A stretch of 64,000 nt of DNA from assembly GCF_003634455.1 (NCBI RefSeq), contig NZ_RBLC01000001.1:682001-746000 (forward strand). The letters run 5' to 3'. Made by a program: the position numbers and the translations under genes. The DNA comes from Flavobacterium endophyticum. Lineage in GTDB: Bacteria; Bacteroidota; Bacteroidia; Flavobacteriales; Flavobacteriaceae. The notes beneath the pieces were generated by a model, which was not told the origin of the DNA, did no database searches, and saw only the letters and a program-made list of their open reading frames with translations. This document shows positions 8,326 to 17,551 of this stretch, in pieces. How positions within the stretch are numbered: the first letter of the stretch is position 1; each line of letters starts with the position of its first letter.

Positions 8326-8333
8326 CAAAAGTA
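8326..8333 (-). promoter_or_regulatory. Candidate -7 box for dapF
   Basis: On the - strand the bases read TACTTTTG, an exact match to the Bacteroidota -7 consensus TAnnTTTG. No TTG was found at the expected -33 spacing, so only half of the promoter is supported. Confidence 0.4.
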
Positions 8334-8440
8334 CGAATATTAATGAAAAGTTAATCATTGTTAATCGTGAGTTAAACTCAAAATCACGATACAATTTTCA
8401 ATCTATATTTACGATTAAATAACTTAATTATTAACATACT

Positions 8441-9832
8441 ATGAAAAGATTTTCCGGTTTATTCTTAGTGTCCCTATTAAGTGGCGCGACCACTTTGGGC
8501 GCTTACAAGCTGTTTATCGAAAATGACGGCTTATTATCTAACAACAAAAAATCAATCGTAACCTCGGCCCCCGCCAATTATACCAAAAATGTCGGACTGG
8601 GTGCTGAAGCAGTTGATTTCACTGCCGCCGCAGACAATGCGGTCCATACGGTAGTGCATGTCAAGAATCTTTCTTACAGGACTGTGACCAATCCGATGCT
8701 TGAATATTTTTACGGTTATAAAGGAGGCCAGCAGCAAGCGCAAGTCGGGACTGGATCTGGAGTCATTATTTCTGAGGATGGCTACATTGTGACCAATAAT
8801 CACGTAATCCAAGATGCTTCAGAACTTGAAGTAACCCTAAACAATAGCGACACCTACAAAGCAAAGCTGATTGGAACTGATTCTAAAATGGACATCGCCT
8901 TACTCAAAATTGATACAGGCAAAAAAATGCCTTATGCTGTTTTTGGAGATTCTGACAACGTAAAAGTTGGAGAATGGGTGCTTGCTGTAGGAAATCCTTA
9001 TAATCTGACTTCAACAGTTACGGCTGGAATCGTTTCTGCTAAAGCTAGAAATCTGGACCAAAGAGGAATTCAATCTTTTATCCAAACTGACGCGGCTGTA
9101 AACCCAGGAAATAGCGGAGGTGCTTTGGTAAATACAAGAGGAGAGCTTATCGGAATCAATACCATGATTTCTTCGATGACAGGTTCCTATGTAGGGTATT
9201 CTTTTGCCGTTCCGTCAAACATTACTCGAAAAATTATCGAGGACATTATGGAATATGGAAATGTCCAAAGGGGAATTTTAGGTGTTCAAGGAGGCGAATT
9301 GAACAGTGCCGCTTCTAAAGAATTAGGAGTTTCTGAAACCAAGGGTTTTTATGTAAATGATGTTACCGAAGATTCGGGAGCCCAAAAAGCGGGTCTTAAA
9401 AAAGGTGATATCATCATTAAACTTGACAACCAGAATATTGCTACGTATGCAGAGCTTTCAGCATTTGTAAATACAAAAAGGCCGGATGATATTGTCAAAG
9501 TTACGTATTTGAGAAATGGAAAAGCTTTTGAAGTTCCTGTAAAACTTTCTAAAAACGAGTTTTTCAGCTATGATTACAACGGATTACAGTTAGAAAATAT
9601 CAGCTCTGATGACAAGAAAAGGATGAACTTGTCGTATGGAGTCAAAATCAAGGATGTTGCTAGCGAATATTACAGAGGCTTAGAAGGAAGTATTATCCTA
9701 AAAATTGATGATATAAAAATTGAGGATGTTAAAAAAGCATCGAGCGTGTTGTCCAGAAAACAGCAAAATGAGCCGACAAAAATCGAAATGCTGAACAGAA
9801 ATGGGCAAATCGAGCGCTATATTTTCAGATAA
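8441..9832 (+). CDS. HtrA/Deg-family serine protease with two PDZ domains
   Basis: A 463-aa envelope protease. Residues ~5-25 form an N-terminal signal or membrane anchor. The trypsin-like domain carries the triad His121 (Asn-Asn-His-Val-Ile), Asp151 (Met-Asp-Ile-Ala-Leu) and Ser225 (Gly-Asn-Ser-Gly-Gly). A first PDZ domain spans about 270-365 and a shorter, more divergent one about 375-460. It degrades or refolds damaged periplasmic proteins, as DegP/DegQ do; the choice between these paralogues is not possible from sequence. It is monocistronic, followed by a strong terminator and transcribed divergently from dapF. Confidence 0.95.
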   Translation: MKRFSGLFLVSLLSGATTLGAYKLFIENDGLLSNNKKSIVTSAPANYTKNVGLGAEAVDFTAAADNAVHTVVHVKNLSYRTVTNPMLEYFYGYKGGQQQAQVGTGSGVIISEDGYIVTNNHVIQDASELEVTLNNSDTYKAKLIGTDSKMDIALLKIDTGKKMPYAVFGDSDNVKVGEWVLAVGNPYNLTSTVTAGIVSAKARNLDQRGIQSFIQTDAAVNPGNSGGALVNTRGELIGINTMISSMTGSYVGYSFAVPSNITRKIIEDIMEYGNVQRGILGVQGGELNSAASKELGVSETKGFYVNDVTEDSGAQKAGLKKGDIIIKLDNQNIATYAELSAFVNTKRPDDIVKVTYLRNGKAFEVPVKLSKNEFFSYDYNGLQLENISSDDKKRMNLSYGVKIKDVASEYYRGLEGSIILKIDDIKIEDVKKASSVLSRKQQNEPTKIEMLNRNGQIERYIFR

Positions 9833-9853
9833 AAAAACAAAAATTTCTTTTGC

Positions 9854-9883
9854 AAAAAGCCAGTTGACAAAGCTGGCTTTTTT
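9854..9883 (+). terminator. Intrinsic terminator of the htrA-like gene
   Basis: A 10-bp stem (AAAAAGCCAG with CTGGCTTTTT, 9854-9863 with 9873-9882) is followed by further T residues, 21 bases after the stop codon. Confidence 0.9.
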
Positions 9884-9930
9884 TATGCAAAATTTTTAGC
9901 AAAATACTTTACGAAAACGTTTGAAATCTA

Positions 9931-9938
9931 TACTTTTG
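9931..9938 (+). promoter_or_regulatory. Candidate -7 box for GAPDH
   Basis: TACTTTTG matches TAnnTTTG exactly and lies 48 bases before the GAPDH ATG. The expected TTG at -33 is not evident. Confidence 0.45.
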
Positions 9939-9985
9939 CGCCATCGAAATATATTACAACACAACTAAACTACATTTTTTACATT

Positions 9986-11434
9986 ATGACAAAGAACGCG
10001 TTATACGAAAAAGAGCTTTCTTTTCAGGCAGACCGAAGAAGAGCTGGCGTAGAATTCATCAAAATCATCAGCGATTTATGGTATGATAAATCTATCGAAT
10101 TGGTTCTTTTCAAAAACCAGCTGATCAACACAAACGTGAGCGATATTATCAATCTTCACGAATATGCTGGAGAATTTGTCGGGAAGCCGATTAATGTTTT
10201 TGATTCTGTCGAAATTGCTCGTGCTATCTTATCACTAGACTTGCCGCCTGCAAAATTGGACATCGGAAAGCTGACGTATGAATATCACTTGGAAGACAAC
10301 AAGTACAACGACGCAAAGGCTTTTGTAATCGACAAATTAAGAAATGCAAAAGATTTCAAAAACAACAAGCCGAAAGATGTCGTATTGTATGGTTTTGGAC
10401 GTATCGGAAGATTATTGGCTCGCGAGCTGATGTCTAAAACCGGAAAAGGAACACAGTTACGATTGAGAGCTATCGTAGTTCGTGAAAAAAATGATGCTAC
10501 AAGCTTAGAAAAAAGAGCCTCTCTTTTGAGATACGATTCTATCCATGGAGATTTCCAAGGTTCTGTTGCTGCCGATCCAGAGAACAATGCTTTGATTATC
10601 AATGGAACAACCGTTCATATCATCACAGCAGGAAGCCCTGAAGAAATTGATTACACGACTTACGGAATTTCTGATGCTTTAGTAATTGACAACACAGGTG
10701 CTTTCACGACTCAGGAAGCTTTGGCAAGACACTTGAAATCTCAAGGCGTGGACAAAGTTTTGCTAACTGCTCCAGGAAAAGGCGTTCCAAATATCGTACA
10801 TGGCGTGAACCACACAGAATACAATCCGGATGAAGTTAATATCTTCTCTGCGGCATCTTGTACTACCAATGCCATTACTCCTATTCTAAAAGCTGTAGAA
10901 GATACTTTGGGCGTGGTAAAAGGACATTTAGAAACGATTCATGCCTATACTAACGACCAAAACTTGGTCGATAACATGCACAAGAAATACCGTCGTGGAA
11001 GAGCTGCTGCTTTGAATATGGTTATTACAGAAACAGGTGCTGGAAGTGCCGTTGCAAAAGCATTGCCAAGCCTTGCTGGAAAACTAACTTCAAATGCTAT
11101 CCGTGTTCCTGTTCCAAACGGATCATTGGTCGTGCTAAATCTTGAAGTAAGCAAAGAAACTTCTGTTTCAGAAATCAACGAAATCATGAAACGTTATGCT
11201 CTTGAAGGCGAATTGGTGGAACAAATCAAATATTCGCTTAACAACGAGCTTGTTTCTTCAGACATTGTAGGAACTTCTGCTCCATCGATTTATGACAGCA
11301 ATGCAACGATTGTTTCTGGCGACGGAAAAAATATTGTACTATACATTTGGTATGACAACGAATATGGTTACAGCCACCAGGTAATTCGCCTTGCGAAATA
11401 CATTTCTAAAGTAAGAAGGTATTCTTACTACTAG
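9986..11434 (+). CDS. Glyceraldehyde-3-phosphate dehydrogenase, long form
   Basis: A 482-aa GAPDH, about 150 residues longer than the usual 330-340. The extra part is an N-terminal alpha-helical region (about 1-130) before the Rossmann motif Gly-Phe-Gly-Arg-Ile-Gly-Arg at 136-142. The catalytic cysteine is Cys292 in Ser-Cys-Thr-Thr-Asn. It oxidises glyceraldehyde-3-phosphate to 1,3-bisphosphoglycerate (or the reverse) in glycolysis and gluconeogenesis. The long form is known in Bacteroidota, often beside a standard-length copy; whether this copy is glycolytic, gluconeogenic or NADP-linked is not decided by sequence alone. Monocistronic, with its own terminator. Confidence 0.92.
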   Translation: MTKNALYEKELSFQADRRRAGVEFIKIISDLWYDKSIELVLFKNQLINTNVSDIINLHEYAGEFVGKPINVFDSVEIARAILSLDLPPAKLDIGKLTYEYHLEDNKYNDAKAFVIDKLRNAKDFKNNKPKDVVLYGFGRIGRLLARELMSKTGKGTQLRLRAIVVREKNDATSLEKRASLLRYDSIHGDFQGSVAADPENNALIINGTTVHIITAGSPEEIDYTTYGISDALVIDNTGAFTTQEALARHLKSQGVDKVLLTAPGKGVPNIVHGVNHTEYNPDEVNIFSAASCTTNAITPILKAVEDTLGVVKGHLETIHAYTNDQNLVDNMHKKYRRGRAAALNMVITETGAGSAVAKALPSLAGKLTSNAIRVPVPNGSLVVLNLEVSKETSVSEINEIMKRYALEGELVEQIKYSLNNELVSSDIVGTSAPSIYDSNATIVSGDGKNIVLYIWYDNEYGYSHQVIRLAKYISKVRRYSYY

Positions 11435-11459
11435 TGGTTTTTTGAATTTTAATTTTGGT

Positions 11460-11493
11460 AAAAATCCGTCGTAGCAATATGGCGGATTTTTTT
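11460..11493 (+). terminator. Intrinsic terminator of the GAPDH gene
   Basis: AAAAATCCG (11460-11468) pairs with CGGATTTTT (11483-11491), followed by a run of T; it lies 26 bases after the GAPDH stop. Confidence 0.85.
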
Positions 11494-11544
11494 ATCTTCA
11501 AAACATTCTCAAAATGAAACTTTAAAAACATTTATGTTCTCATT

Positions 11545-11576
11545 TTGAGATTTTATAGATTTATTTCGTAACTTTG
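11545..11576 (+). promoter_or_regulatory. Bacteroidota-type promoter for the C1q-like gene
   Basis: TTG at 11545-11547, a 21-base spacer and TAACTTTG at 11569-11576 match the known consensus TTG-N17-23-TAnnTTTG. The ATG follows 23 bases after the -7 box. This also argues against the TTG at 11579 as start codon. Confidence 0.7.
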
Positions 11577-11599
11577 ATTTGCCACCAAATCTAAAATTT

Positions 11600-12277
11600 A
11601 TGAAATCACTAGTGCTCAGCCTTATGATCCTACTTCCTATTCTTGGCTTTTCCCAAATAGGAATCGGCACGACAACTCCAACAGCAACTTTGGATGTAAA
11701 TGGAGATTTTAGGATACGCACCACTACCAGCAATACCCGTGAAACTGCCGCGAAAGATTCTATAATGGTGGTAGATGCCTTGGGAAATGTGCAACGAATT
11801 TCTGCTAAGAAAGTCATCGAAAGCCATCTTAAGACTTTTATCAAAGGAGGATTTGTTTCTGGAAGTCCGGCCACAATTAGCTTGAGCATTCTAGCCAATT
11901 CCTACACCACTATACCTTTCAATACTATAGAATTTGACACCAATAGCGAATACAACACAACAACCAATACTTTTACCGCAAAACAGCCCGGAATCTATTC
12001 TGTCTATGTTGCGATTAAGGCAAATCCAGGCCTTGTTGCAGCAAGTGATTTTGGTGTAGCGGTATTCAAAAACGGCGTTATTAATGCTAAAGAAAGTTAT
12101 ATCAATGTCCAGCTTTTAGGAATTAATATTAATCCGCCCAATCGGTCTATCCAAACTTTGATGCAACTGAATACGGGCGATACTATAAGCTTTAAAGGCT
12201 ATAGCGGCGGAGTTATTACCGTAGGCATATTAACTAGTGGAGACGAATCTTATTTTACCATTCATCAGGTACGGTAA
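11600..12277 (+). CDS. Secreted protein with a C1q/TNF-like C-terminal domain
   Basis: A 225-aa exported protein starting at the ATG at 11600; a TTG 21 bases upstream is in frame but falls in the promoter region. Residues 1-19 are a signal peptide ending in Phe-Ser-Gln. Next comes the Ile-Gly-Ile-Gly-Thr-Thr-Thr-Pro-Thr-Ala-Thr-Leu-Asp-Val-Asn-Gly-Asp-Phe-Arg segment, a header common to flavobacterial cell-surface proteins. The C-terminal ~140 residues look like a C1q/TNF jelly roll: a Thr-Phe-Thr-Ala-Lys-Gln-Pro-Gly-Ile-Tyr-Ser-Val strand, a Val-Phe-Lys-Asn-Gly turn and a Gly-Asp-Thr-Ile-Ser-Phe strand. Probable surface adhesion or structural role; no enzyme motif is seen. The domain call rests on pattern, not on a search. 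Confidence 0.6.
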   Translation: MKSLVLSLMILLPILGFSQIGIGTTTPTATLDVNGDFRIRTTTSNTRETAAKDSIMVVDALGNVQRISAKKVIESHLKTFIKGGFVSGSPATISLSILANSYTTIPFNTIEFDTNSEYNTTTNTFTAKQPGIYSVYVAIKANPGLVAASDFGVAVFKNGVINAKESYINVQLLGININPPNRSIQTLMQLNTGDTISFKGYSGGVITVGILTSGDESYFTIHQVR

Positions 12278-12320
12278 ATTTTCTCTCATAAAAAGGCAAT
12301 GAGACTTTACCGAAATTAGC

Positions 12321-12328
12321 TAAATTTG
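12321..12328 (+). promoter_or_regulatory. Candidate -7 box for the OsmC-GNAT-DUF1801 operon
   Basis: TAAATTTG matches TAnnTTTG exactly, 26 bases before the ATG at 12355. It overlaps the in-frame GTG at 12328, which therefore is unlikely to be a start codon. No TTG at the right spacing was found. Confidence 0.45.
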
Positions 12329-12354
12329 TGAAGCAACCAATTCATCTTCACAAC

Positions 12355-12822
12355 ATGCATCCAGAACACAATTACCAACTTACAGTCCGATGGACAGGAA
12401 ACAACGGAACAGGCACTTCAAGCTATAGGGCTTATGAAAGGAGCCATACAATCCAAATTGACAATAAAGTTGACATCAAAGGTTCGTCAGATCCTGTATT
12501 CCATGGAGACAAAACCGTCCATAACCCAGAAGATCTTCTGCTCGCTTCGCTTTCGGCTTGCCACATGATGTCGTATCTTCATGTATGTGTCAAAGCCGGG
12601 ATAGTCGTAACCGATTACATTGACAATGCTACAGGAAAGATGGCCGTCAGCGATGACGGATCGGGTCATTTTACAGAAGTCATCTTAAACCCTATCGTAA
12701 CAGTAAGCGATTCTTCCATGCTTGAAAAGGCGAATGAACTGCATAAAACGGCCAATCAATTATGTTTTATCGCCAACTCTGTAAATTTTCCGGTAAAACA
12801 TATTCCGAAAAGCAAAGTTTAA
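12355..12822 (+). CDS. OsmC family peroxiredoxin-like protein
   Basis: A 155-aa OsmC/Ohr-superfamily protein from the ATG at 12355; a GTG nine codons upstream coincides with a promoter-like box. It has the family pattern: an N-terminal beta region, a Pro-Glu-Asp-Leu-Leu-Leu-Ala-Ser-Leu-Ser-Ala-Cys-His segment containing the first redox cysteine, and a C-terminal cysteine in Gln-Leu-Cys-Phe-Ile. These two cysteines reduce organic hydroperoxides in characterised members. First gene of a three-gene operon; the GNAT gene begins 14 bases after its stop. Confidence 0.88.
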   Translation: MHPEHNYQLTVRWTGNNGTGTSSYRAYERSHTIQIDNKVDIKGSSDPVFHGDKTVHNPEDLLLASLSACHMMSYLHVCVKAGIVVTDYIDNATGKMAVSDDGSGHFTEVILNPIVTVSDSSMLEKANELHKTANQLCFIANSVNFPVKHIPKSKV

Positions 12823-12835
12823 TCACCTTATTTCT

Positions 12836-13294
12836 ATGTCAATTAAAAGAACAAATTCTGAAGACAGCGACTTTCAAAAGCTTGTTATTCTTCTCGACCA
12901 AGACCTTAAGATCAAAGACGGCGATGAACATTCCTTCTTCTCACAATACAACAAGCTCGACCATATAAAAAACGTTGTCCTCTATTATCACGAAGGTATT
13001 CCCACAGGATGTGGAGCTTTTAAACATTATGCTGATACTACTGTAGAAATCAAAAGGATGTTTGTGCTTCCTGAAACCAGAGGAAAAGGAATCGCTTACA
13101 AAGTCTTAGAGGAATTGGAAACGTGGGCAAAAGAACTAGGCTATTCCGCCTATATACTTGAAACTGGACAAAAGATGGTCGAAGCTATCAAGCTGTATGA
13201 AAAAGCAGGATACCATCGAATTCCTAACTATGGACAGTATGAAAATATTGAAAGCAGCGTATGTATGGCGAAAAGTCAAGTAAAAACAATATAG
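12836..13294 (+). CDS. GNAT-family N-acetyltransferase
   Basis: A 152-aa GNAT enzyme. The acetyl-CoA-binding segment is Val-Leu-Pro-Glu-Thr-Arg-Gly-Lys-Gly-Ile-Ala (about residues 77-87), preceded by a strand ending in Ile-Lys-Arg-Met-Phe and followed by an Ala-Ile-Lys-Leu-Tyr-Glu-Lys-Ala-Gly-Tyr motif near residue 120. The substrate is not known. It is sandwiched in an operon with an OsmC protein and a DUF1801 protein; its stop codon directly abuts the next ATG. Confidence 0.85.
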   Translation: MSIKRTNSEDSDFQKLVILLDQDLKIKDGDEHSFFSQYNKLDHIKNVVLYYHEGIPTGCGAFKHYADTTVEIKRMFVLPETRGKGIAYKVLEELETWAKELGYSAYILETGQKMVEAIKLYEKAGYHRIPNYGQYENIESSVCMAKSQVKTI

Positions 13295-13708
13295 ATGGCA
13301 AAATCAAAAGGTACTAACGAAGAGCAGGTAACAGAATATATCCAACAACTTAATCCGACACTTGCGAAAACAATAACATTTCTAAGACAGACTGTCTTAG
13401 CTGTAGATAAAGAAATTGGCGAGCACATCAAATGGAATTCTCCAAGTTTTTATTACTCTGGAGAAATGAAGCCTTTTGACCCAAAGGAATATAAAAGGGA
13501 CATCTTGGTACTTAACATTCATCGCAAGGGAACCATTTTGCTTGTCTTTCCGACAGGGGCAAAAATCAACGACTCATCCGGATTTCTTGAAGGGAATTAT
13601 ACTGACGGAAGAAAAATTGCTCAAATAAAGGATTTAGAAGATGCAAAAAGCAGGCAAAAAGATTTAGAAAATGTACTAAAGGATTGGCTGAGCCAAGTTG
13701 AAAAATAA
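13295..13708 (+). CDS. DUF1801 family protein
   Basis: A 137-aa cytosolic protein of the DUF1801 (YdhG-like) group. It shows the family pattern of an N-terminal helix pair with Leu-Arg-Gln-Thr-Val-Leu, an Ile-Lys-Trp-Asn-Ser-Pro-Ser-Phe segment (about 47-54), and a C-terminal strand and helix region with Gly-Arg-Lys-Ile-Ala-Gln-Ile. The fold is related to frataxin-like proteins; the function is unknown. Last gene of the OsmC operon, ending at a strong bidirectional terminator. Confidence 0.8.
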   Translation: MAKSKGTNEEQVTEYIQQLNPTLAKTITFLRQTVLAVDKEIGEHIKWNSPSFYYSGEMKPFDPKEYKRDILVLNIHRKGTILLVFPTGAKINDSSGFLEGNYTDGRKIAQIKDLEDAKSRQKDLENVLKDWLSQVEK

Positions 13709-13738
13709 AAAAACTCCCGATTTCTCGGGAGTTTTTTT
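13707..13738. terminator. Bidirectional intrinsic terminator
   Basis: A 14-bp stem (13707-13720 with 13725-13738, core ACTCCCGA/TCGGGAGT) has A- and T-runs on its flanks, between the convergent DUF1801 and aconitase genes. Confidence 0.92.
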
Positions 13739-13758
13739 ATTTATAAAAGAAATATCAA

Positions 13759-16026
13759 TTAAGCATTTCCTGCAGCCGCGATCAAGTTCAATGCAGAACC
13801 TGCAACGAACCAGCCGATCTGACCTTCATTATAGGTATGGTTTGCCAAGATAGTTTCTGTTGTTCCATTATCGTGGAAAAGCTCGATTGTAAGAGGCTTT
13901 CCTGGAGCAAACTCTTTCAAATCTACAAAATTGAAAGTATCATTTTCTTGGATTTTATCATAATCTGCTTCATTAGCAAAAGTAAGTGCTAACATTCCTT
14001 GTTTTTTCAAGTTTGTCTCGTGAATACGCGCGAATGATTTCACCAATACCGCTTTTACGCCAAGGAAACGTGGCTCCATTGCCGCATGCTCTCTAGACGA
14101 ACCTTCACCATAGTTATGGTCACCCACAACAATTGTCGGAACTCCAGCTGCTTTGTATTCTCTTTGAACCGCAGGAACCGAATCGTATTTTCCGTTCAAT
14201 TGGTTTTTCACAGAATTTGCTTTTTGGTTGAAAGCATTGATTGCTCCGATAAGCATATTGTTAGAAATATTATCTAAATGTCCACGGAAACGCAACCAAG
14301 GTCCAGCCATAGAAATATGGTCAGTTGTACATTTTCCGAAAGCTTTGATAAGCAATTTAGCTCCGATAATGTTTTCACCGTTCCAAGGCTCGAAAGGTGC
14401 TAATAGTTGCAATCTTTCAGAAGTCGGGCTCACAACAACCTGAACACCAGAACCATCTTCAGACGGCGCTTGGAAACCAGGATCTTCAGCATCAAATCCT
14501 TTTGGAGGCAATTCATTACCGGTCGGCTCATCAAGCATTACTTCTTGTCCATCTTCGTTGATCAATTTATCAGTAAGCGGGTTGAATCCTAAATCACCTG
14601 CAATCGCCAAAGCTGTAACTAATTCCGGAGAACCTACGAATGCCAAAGTATTCGGGTTACCATCGGCACGTTTTGAGAAGTTACGGTTGAACGAGTGAAC
14701 GATTGTATTTCGTTCTTCTTTTTCAGCTCCTTCTCTATCCCACATTCCGATACATGGTCCGCAAGCATTTGCGAAAACGGTAGCACCAATCTTATCAAAT
14801 GTGTCGATAAATCCGTCTCTTTCGATAGTATAACGAACAACTTCAGAACCTGGAGTGATTGTGAATTGTGCTTTTGTTTTTAAATTTTTGTCAGCTACTT
14901 GCTTAGCCAATGAAGCGGCACGAGAAATATCTTCGTATGAAGAGTTTGTACAAGAACCGATCAAACCTACTTGGATTTGCAATGGCCAGTTATTTTTTTC
15001 AGCTTCTTCTCTCATTTTAGAAATTGGCGTAGCCAAATCCGGCGTGAAAGGACCGTTCAAATGCGGCTCTAATTCAGAAAGATTGATTTCGATAACTTGG
15101 TCAAAATATTGTTCAGGATTTGCATAAACTTCAGCATCTCCAGTCAAGTAAGGAGCAACTGCATCAGCAGCTTCCGCTACATCAGCTCTTCCTGTAGATT
15201 TTAAGTAACGACGCATTGAATCGTCATAACCGAAAGTAGAAGTAGTAGCACCAATTTCTGCCCCCATGTTACAGATAGTACCTTTTCCAGTACAAGACAT
15301 TGCTGTTGCACCTTCGCCAAAATATTCTACTATGGCACCCGTTCCACCTTTAACGGTAAGAATTCCTGCTACTTTCAAGATAACATCTTTTGGAGCTGTC
15401 CATCCAGACAGTTTTCCTGTCAATTTGATTCCGATTAATTTAGGGAATTTTAATTCCCACGCCATACCCGACATTACGTCAACAGCATCAGCACCACCAA
15501 CACCGATAGCTAGCATTCCCAATCCACCAGCATTTACTGTATGTGAATCGGTACCAATCATCATTCCTCCAGGGAAAGCATAATTTTCAAGAACTACTTG
15601 GTGGATGATTCCTGCACCTGGTTTCCAGAAACCGATTCCGTATTTATCTGAAACTGATGAAAGGAAATCAAAAACTTCATTACTTTGTGTTTTTGCTCTC
15701 GCCAAATCGGTTGCAGCATCAACTTTTGCTTGGATCAAGTGATCGCAATGAACTGTAGTAGGCACAGCAACTTTATTTTTTCCGGCGTGCATAAATTGCA
15801 ATAGCGCCATCTGTGCCGTTGCATCTTGGCACGCTACTCTATCTGGAGCAAAATCAACATAATCTTTTCCTCTTGTAAAAGCTTGGGTTGGGTTTCCTTC
15901 CCAAAGATGTGAGTACAAAATCTTTTCTGAAAGCGTTAACGGGCGACCCACCAACTGACGTGCTTTATCAACACGTTCTGCCATTGTCCCGTATGCTTTT
16001 TTAATCATTTCAATATCAAAAGCCAT
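13759..16026 (-). CDS. Aconitate hydratase
   Basis: A 755-aa aconitase of the mitochondrial-like type; it converts citrate to isocitrate in the TCA cycle. The three cysteines that bind the [4Fe-4S] cluster are Cys359 (Gly-Ser-Cys-Thr-Asn-Ser-Ser), Cys422 and Cys425 (Ala-Cys-Gly-Pro-Cys-Ile-Gly). Other family segments are Gly-Thr-Asp-Ser-His-Thr (158-163) and the C-terminal swivel domain with Gly-Glu-Gly-Ser-Ser-Arg-Glu-His-Ala. Length matches mitochondrial-type enzymes rather than the ~890-aa AcnA or ~860-aa AcnB. Transcribed alone; a TAAATTTG -7-like box lies 52 bases upstream. Confidence 0.96.
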   Translation of the reverse strand: MAFDIEMIKKAYGTMAERVDKARQLVGRPLTLSEKILYSHLWEGNPTQAFTRGKDYVDFAPDRVACQDATAQMALLQFMHAGKNKVAVPTTVHCDHLIQAKVDAATDLARAKTQSNEVFDFLSSVSDKYGIGFWKPGAGIIHQVVLENYAFPGGMMIGTDSHTVNAGGLGMLAIGVGGADAVDVMSGMAWELKFPKLIGIKLTGKLSGWTAPKDVILKVAGILTVKGGTGAIVEYFGEGATAMSCTGKGTICNMGAEIGATTSTFGYDDSMRRYLKSTGRADVAEAADAVAPYLTGDAEVYANPEQYFDQVIEINLSELEPHLNGPFTPDLATPISKMREEAEKNNWPLQIQVGLIGSCTNSSYEDISRAASLAKQVADKNLKTKAQFTITPGSEVVRYTIERDGFIDTFDKIGATVFANACGPCIGMWDREGAEKEERNTIVHSFNRNFSKRADGNPNTLAFVGSPELVTALAIAGDLGFNPLTDKLINEDGQEVMLDEPTGNELPPKGFDAEDPGFQAPSEDGSGVQVVVSPTSERLQLLAPFEPWNGENIIGAKLLIKAFGKCTTDHISMAGPWLRFRGHLDNISNNMLIGAINAFNQKANSVKNQLNGKYDSVPAVQREYKAAGVPTIVVGDHNYGEGSSREHAAMEPRFLGVKAVLVKSFARIHETNLKKQGMLALTFANEADYDKIQENDTFNFVDLKEFAPGKPLTIELFHDNGTTETILANHTYNEGQIGWFVAGSALNLIAAAGNA

Positions 16027-16343
16027 AATGTGTAATTAGTCTATTTTGTTTATATTTTAGTTTGTTTCTTTGCACTGCAAATTTACTGAATTCCACTCAC
16101 ATTTGAACTATTTTTAATAAAAGCGGGGTTTCAAAAGATTATTATTCCTAAAATCTAATTTTTAGTGATTATTATTAAATTATAATTAAAATTGAATTAA
16201 TTTTTTCCGTTTTTGTTAATTTAAAAAGTTTTTTTTGTCAAATTCGAAATTGAAATGGACTGAAATAGGAGCTTTAAAATTAAGAATGTTTCTAAATTAC
16301 AGGCACTAGGCAGAAAACTGTAAAAAAAGCGCAATTTGGGGCA
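16027..16343. other. 317-bp intergenic region upstream of aconitase
   Basis: A very AT-rich spacer between two - strand genes. On the - strand the bases at 16078-16085 read TAAATTTG, a good -7 box for aconitase without a clear -33 TTG. I saw no ORF of convincing quality and no strong hairpin. Confidence 0.5.
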
Positions 16344-17471
16344 TTATTTTTTTGATTTCTCTCTCAAATCCATAATAGGTTTTTCATAAAAGACATAGAG
16401 TCCAAAACTGAAAATTATTGTCAATAGAAGATATATAATTGTAAAAATATGCAATTGAATTTCCGAAAAATCATTAACAGGAAAAAAGTTTTTCATCAGC
16501 TGAAGTATTACGCTATAATGCAGTAAATAAATCGAATAGGAAATCAGACTGATAAAAATGATTGGTTTCTTTACTATTGAGTTTTCAGATTTCCATCTTG
16601 ACAAAAAAGGAAGAAATAGCGCTATACATGCAGAAACTGCCGGAAGATATATTGTATACAAAATCATGTTCTGGCTTTCGTCAGTCACGGCCATTTTTCC
16701 AAACCCGAAAAATATAAACAAGAGCCCAATGATTCCAATCAGCAAGAAGACTGCTTTATTTTTCTTCCAGAAATCATAGTATTGACAATATATCCAGCTT
16801 GATAGTACACCATAAAGGATAGCATCTAGTCGATAGACAACTACAGCTTTTAATGAAACATTCCAATCGTTTAGGTTTACAACCGCAGTATTTGCATACA
16901 AATATATCTTTGCTATTAAAGACAGGATCAGCAACAAACATAAAAGGATTATAAAAAAGAGTGATTTGTTTTTTGGCTTTGCGATATAGGCCGCAGAGAG
17001 CAGCAACAATGGCAATAGCATATAAGCCCATTCTTCGACGGATAAGCTCCAAGATTCAGGAAAAAAGGCCGGCATAGGACCTGAGAAATTTTGGAGGAAA
17101 AAGAAATATTTCCACAACGACTCAATCTTATAGCCTATGATTCCTGCTATTATTATATTGGCAAGTAGAATAAGAAAATAATTAGGAAGTGTTCTAAACC
17201 ATCTTCTCTTTAGAAATTTCATTATATGGGAAAACGAAAAATCGTGTTTCAGAAAAGATTGTAACAGTATCTTACCAATAAGAAACCCGCTTAAGACAAA
17301 GAAAATTTCTACTCCTAAAAAACCGAATAACTTCAGCAATTGCGCAAAAAAACTATTGCTTTCAGGATAGATCCAAAGGCAATGCGAACTCAAAACCATT
17401 AAGATGGCTACGGCTCTCATAAGATCCAAACCGAAAATGCGACGGGAATCGTTTAGTTGTTTTTTCAGCAA
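16344..17471 (-). CDS. Membrane acyltransferase, acyltransferase-3 (OafA/YrhL-like) family
   Basis: A 375-aa integral membrane protein with about ten hydrophobic segments. The N-terminal Leu-Ser-Ser-His-Cys segment (27-31) carries the conserved catalytic histidine of the family, and the Trp-Ser-Leu-Ser-Val-Glu-Glu-Trp motif lies near residue 140. Members O-acylate cell-surface sugars such as O-antigen. No glycan cluster is adjacent, so the acceptor is unknown. Encoded downstream of moxR on the same strand with an 80-bp gap that has a TATATTTG box at 17491-17498, so it may have its own promoter. Confidence 0.9.
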   Translation of the reverse strand: MLKKQLNDSRRIFGLDLMRAVAILMVLSSHCLWIYPESNSFFAQLLKLFGFLGVEIFFVLSGFLIGKILLQSFLKHDFSFSHIMKFLKRRWFRTLPNYFLILLANIIIAGIIGYKIESLWKYFFFLQNFSGPMPAFFPESWSLSVEEWAYMLLPLLLLSAAYIAKPKNKSLFFIILLCLLLILSLIAKIYLYANTAVVNLNDWNVSLKAVVVYRLDAILYGVLSSWIYCQYYDFWKKNKAVFLLIGIIGLLFIFFGFGKMAVTDESQNMILYTIYLPAVSACIALFLPFLSRWKSENSIVKKPIIFISLISYSIYLLHYSVILQLMKNFFPVNDFSEIQLHIFTIIYLLLTIIFSFGLYVFYEKPIMDLREKSKK

Positions 17472-17551
17472 TTGTATTTGTATTTCTACTCAAATATAAA
17501 TACAAATTGTGAATTAATCTGATGCTATAGAATTTGTTATTACAAACAAAC

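Noticed and set aside
12328..12354. GTG start for the OsmC gene, adding nine residues
   Set aside because: The GTG overlaps the TAAATTTG box and the extra residues do not match the family N-terminus.
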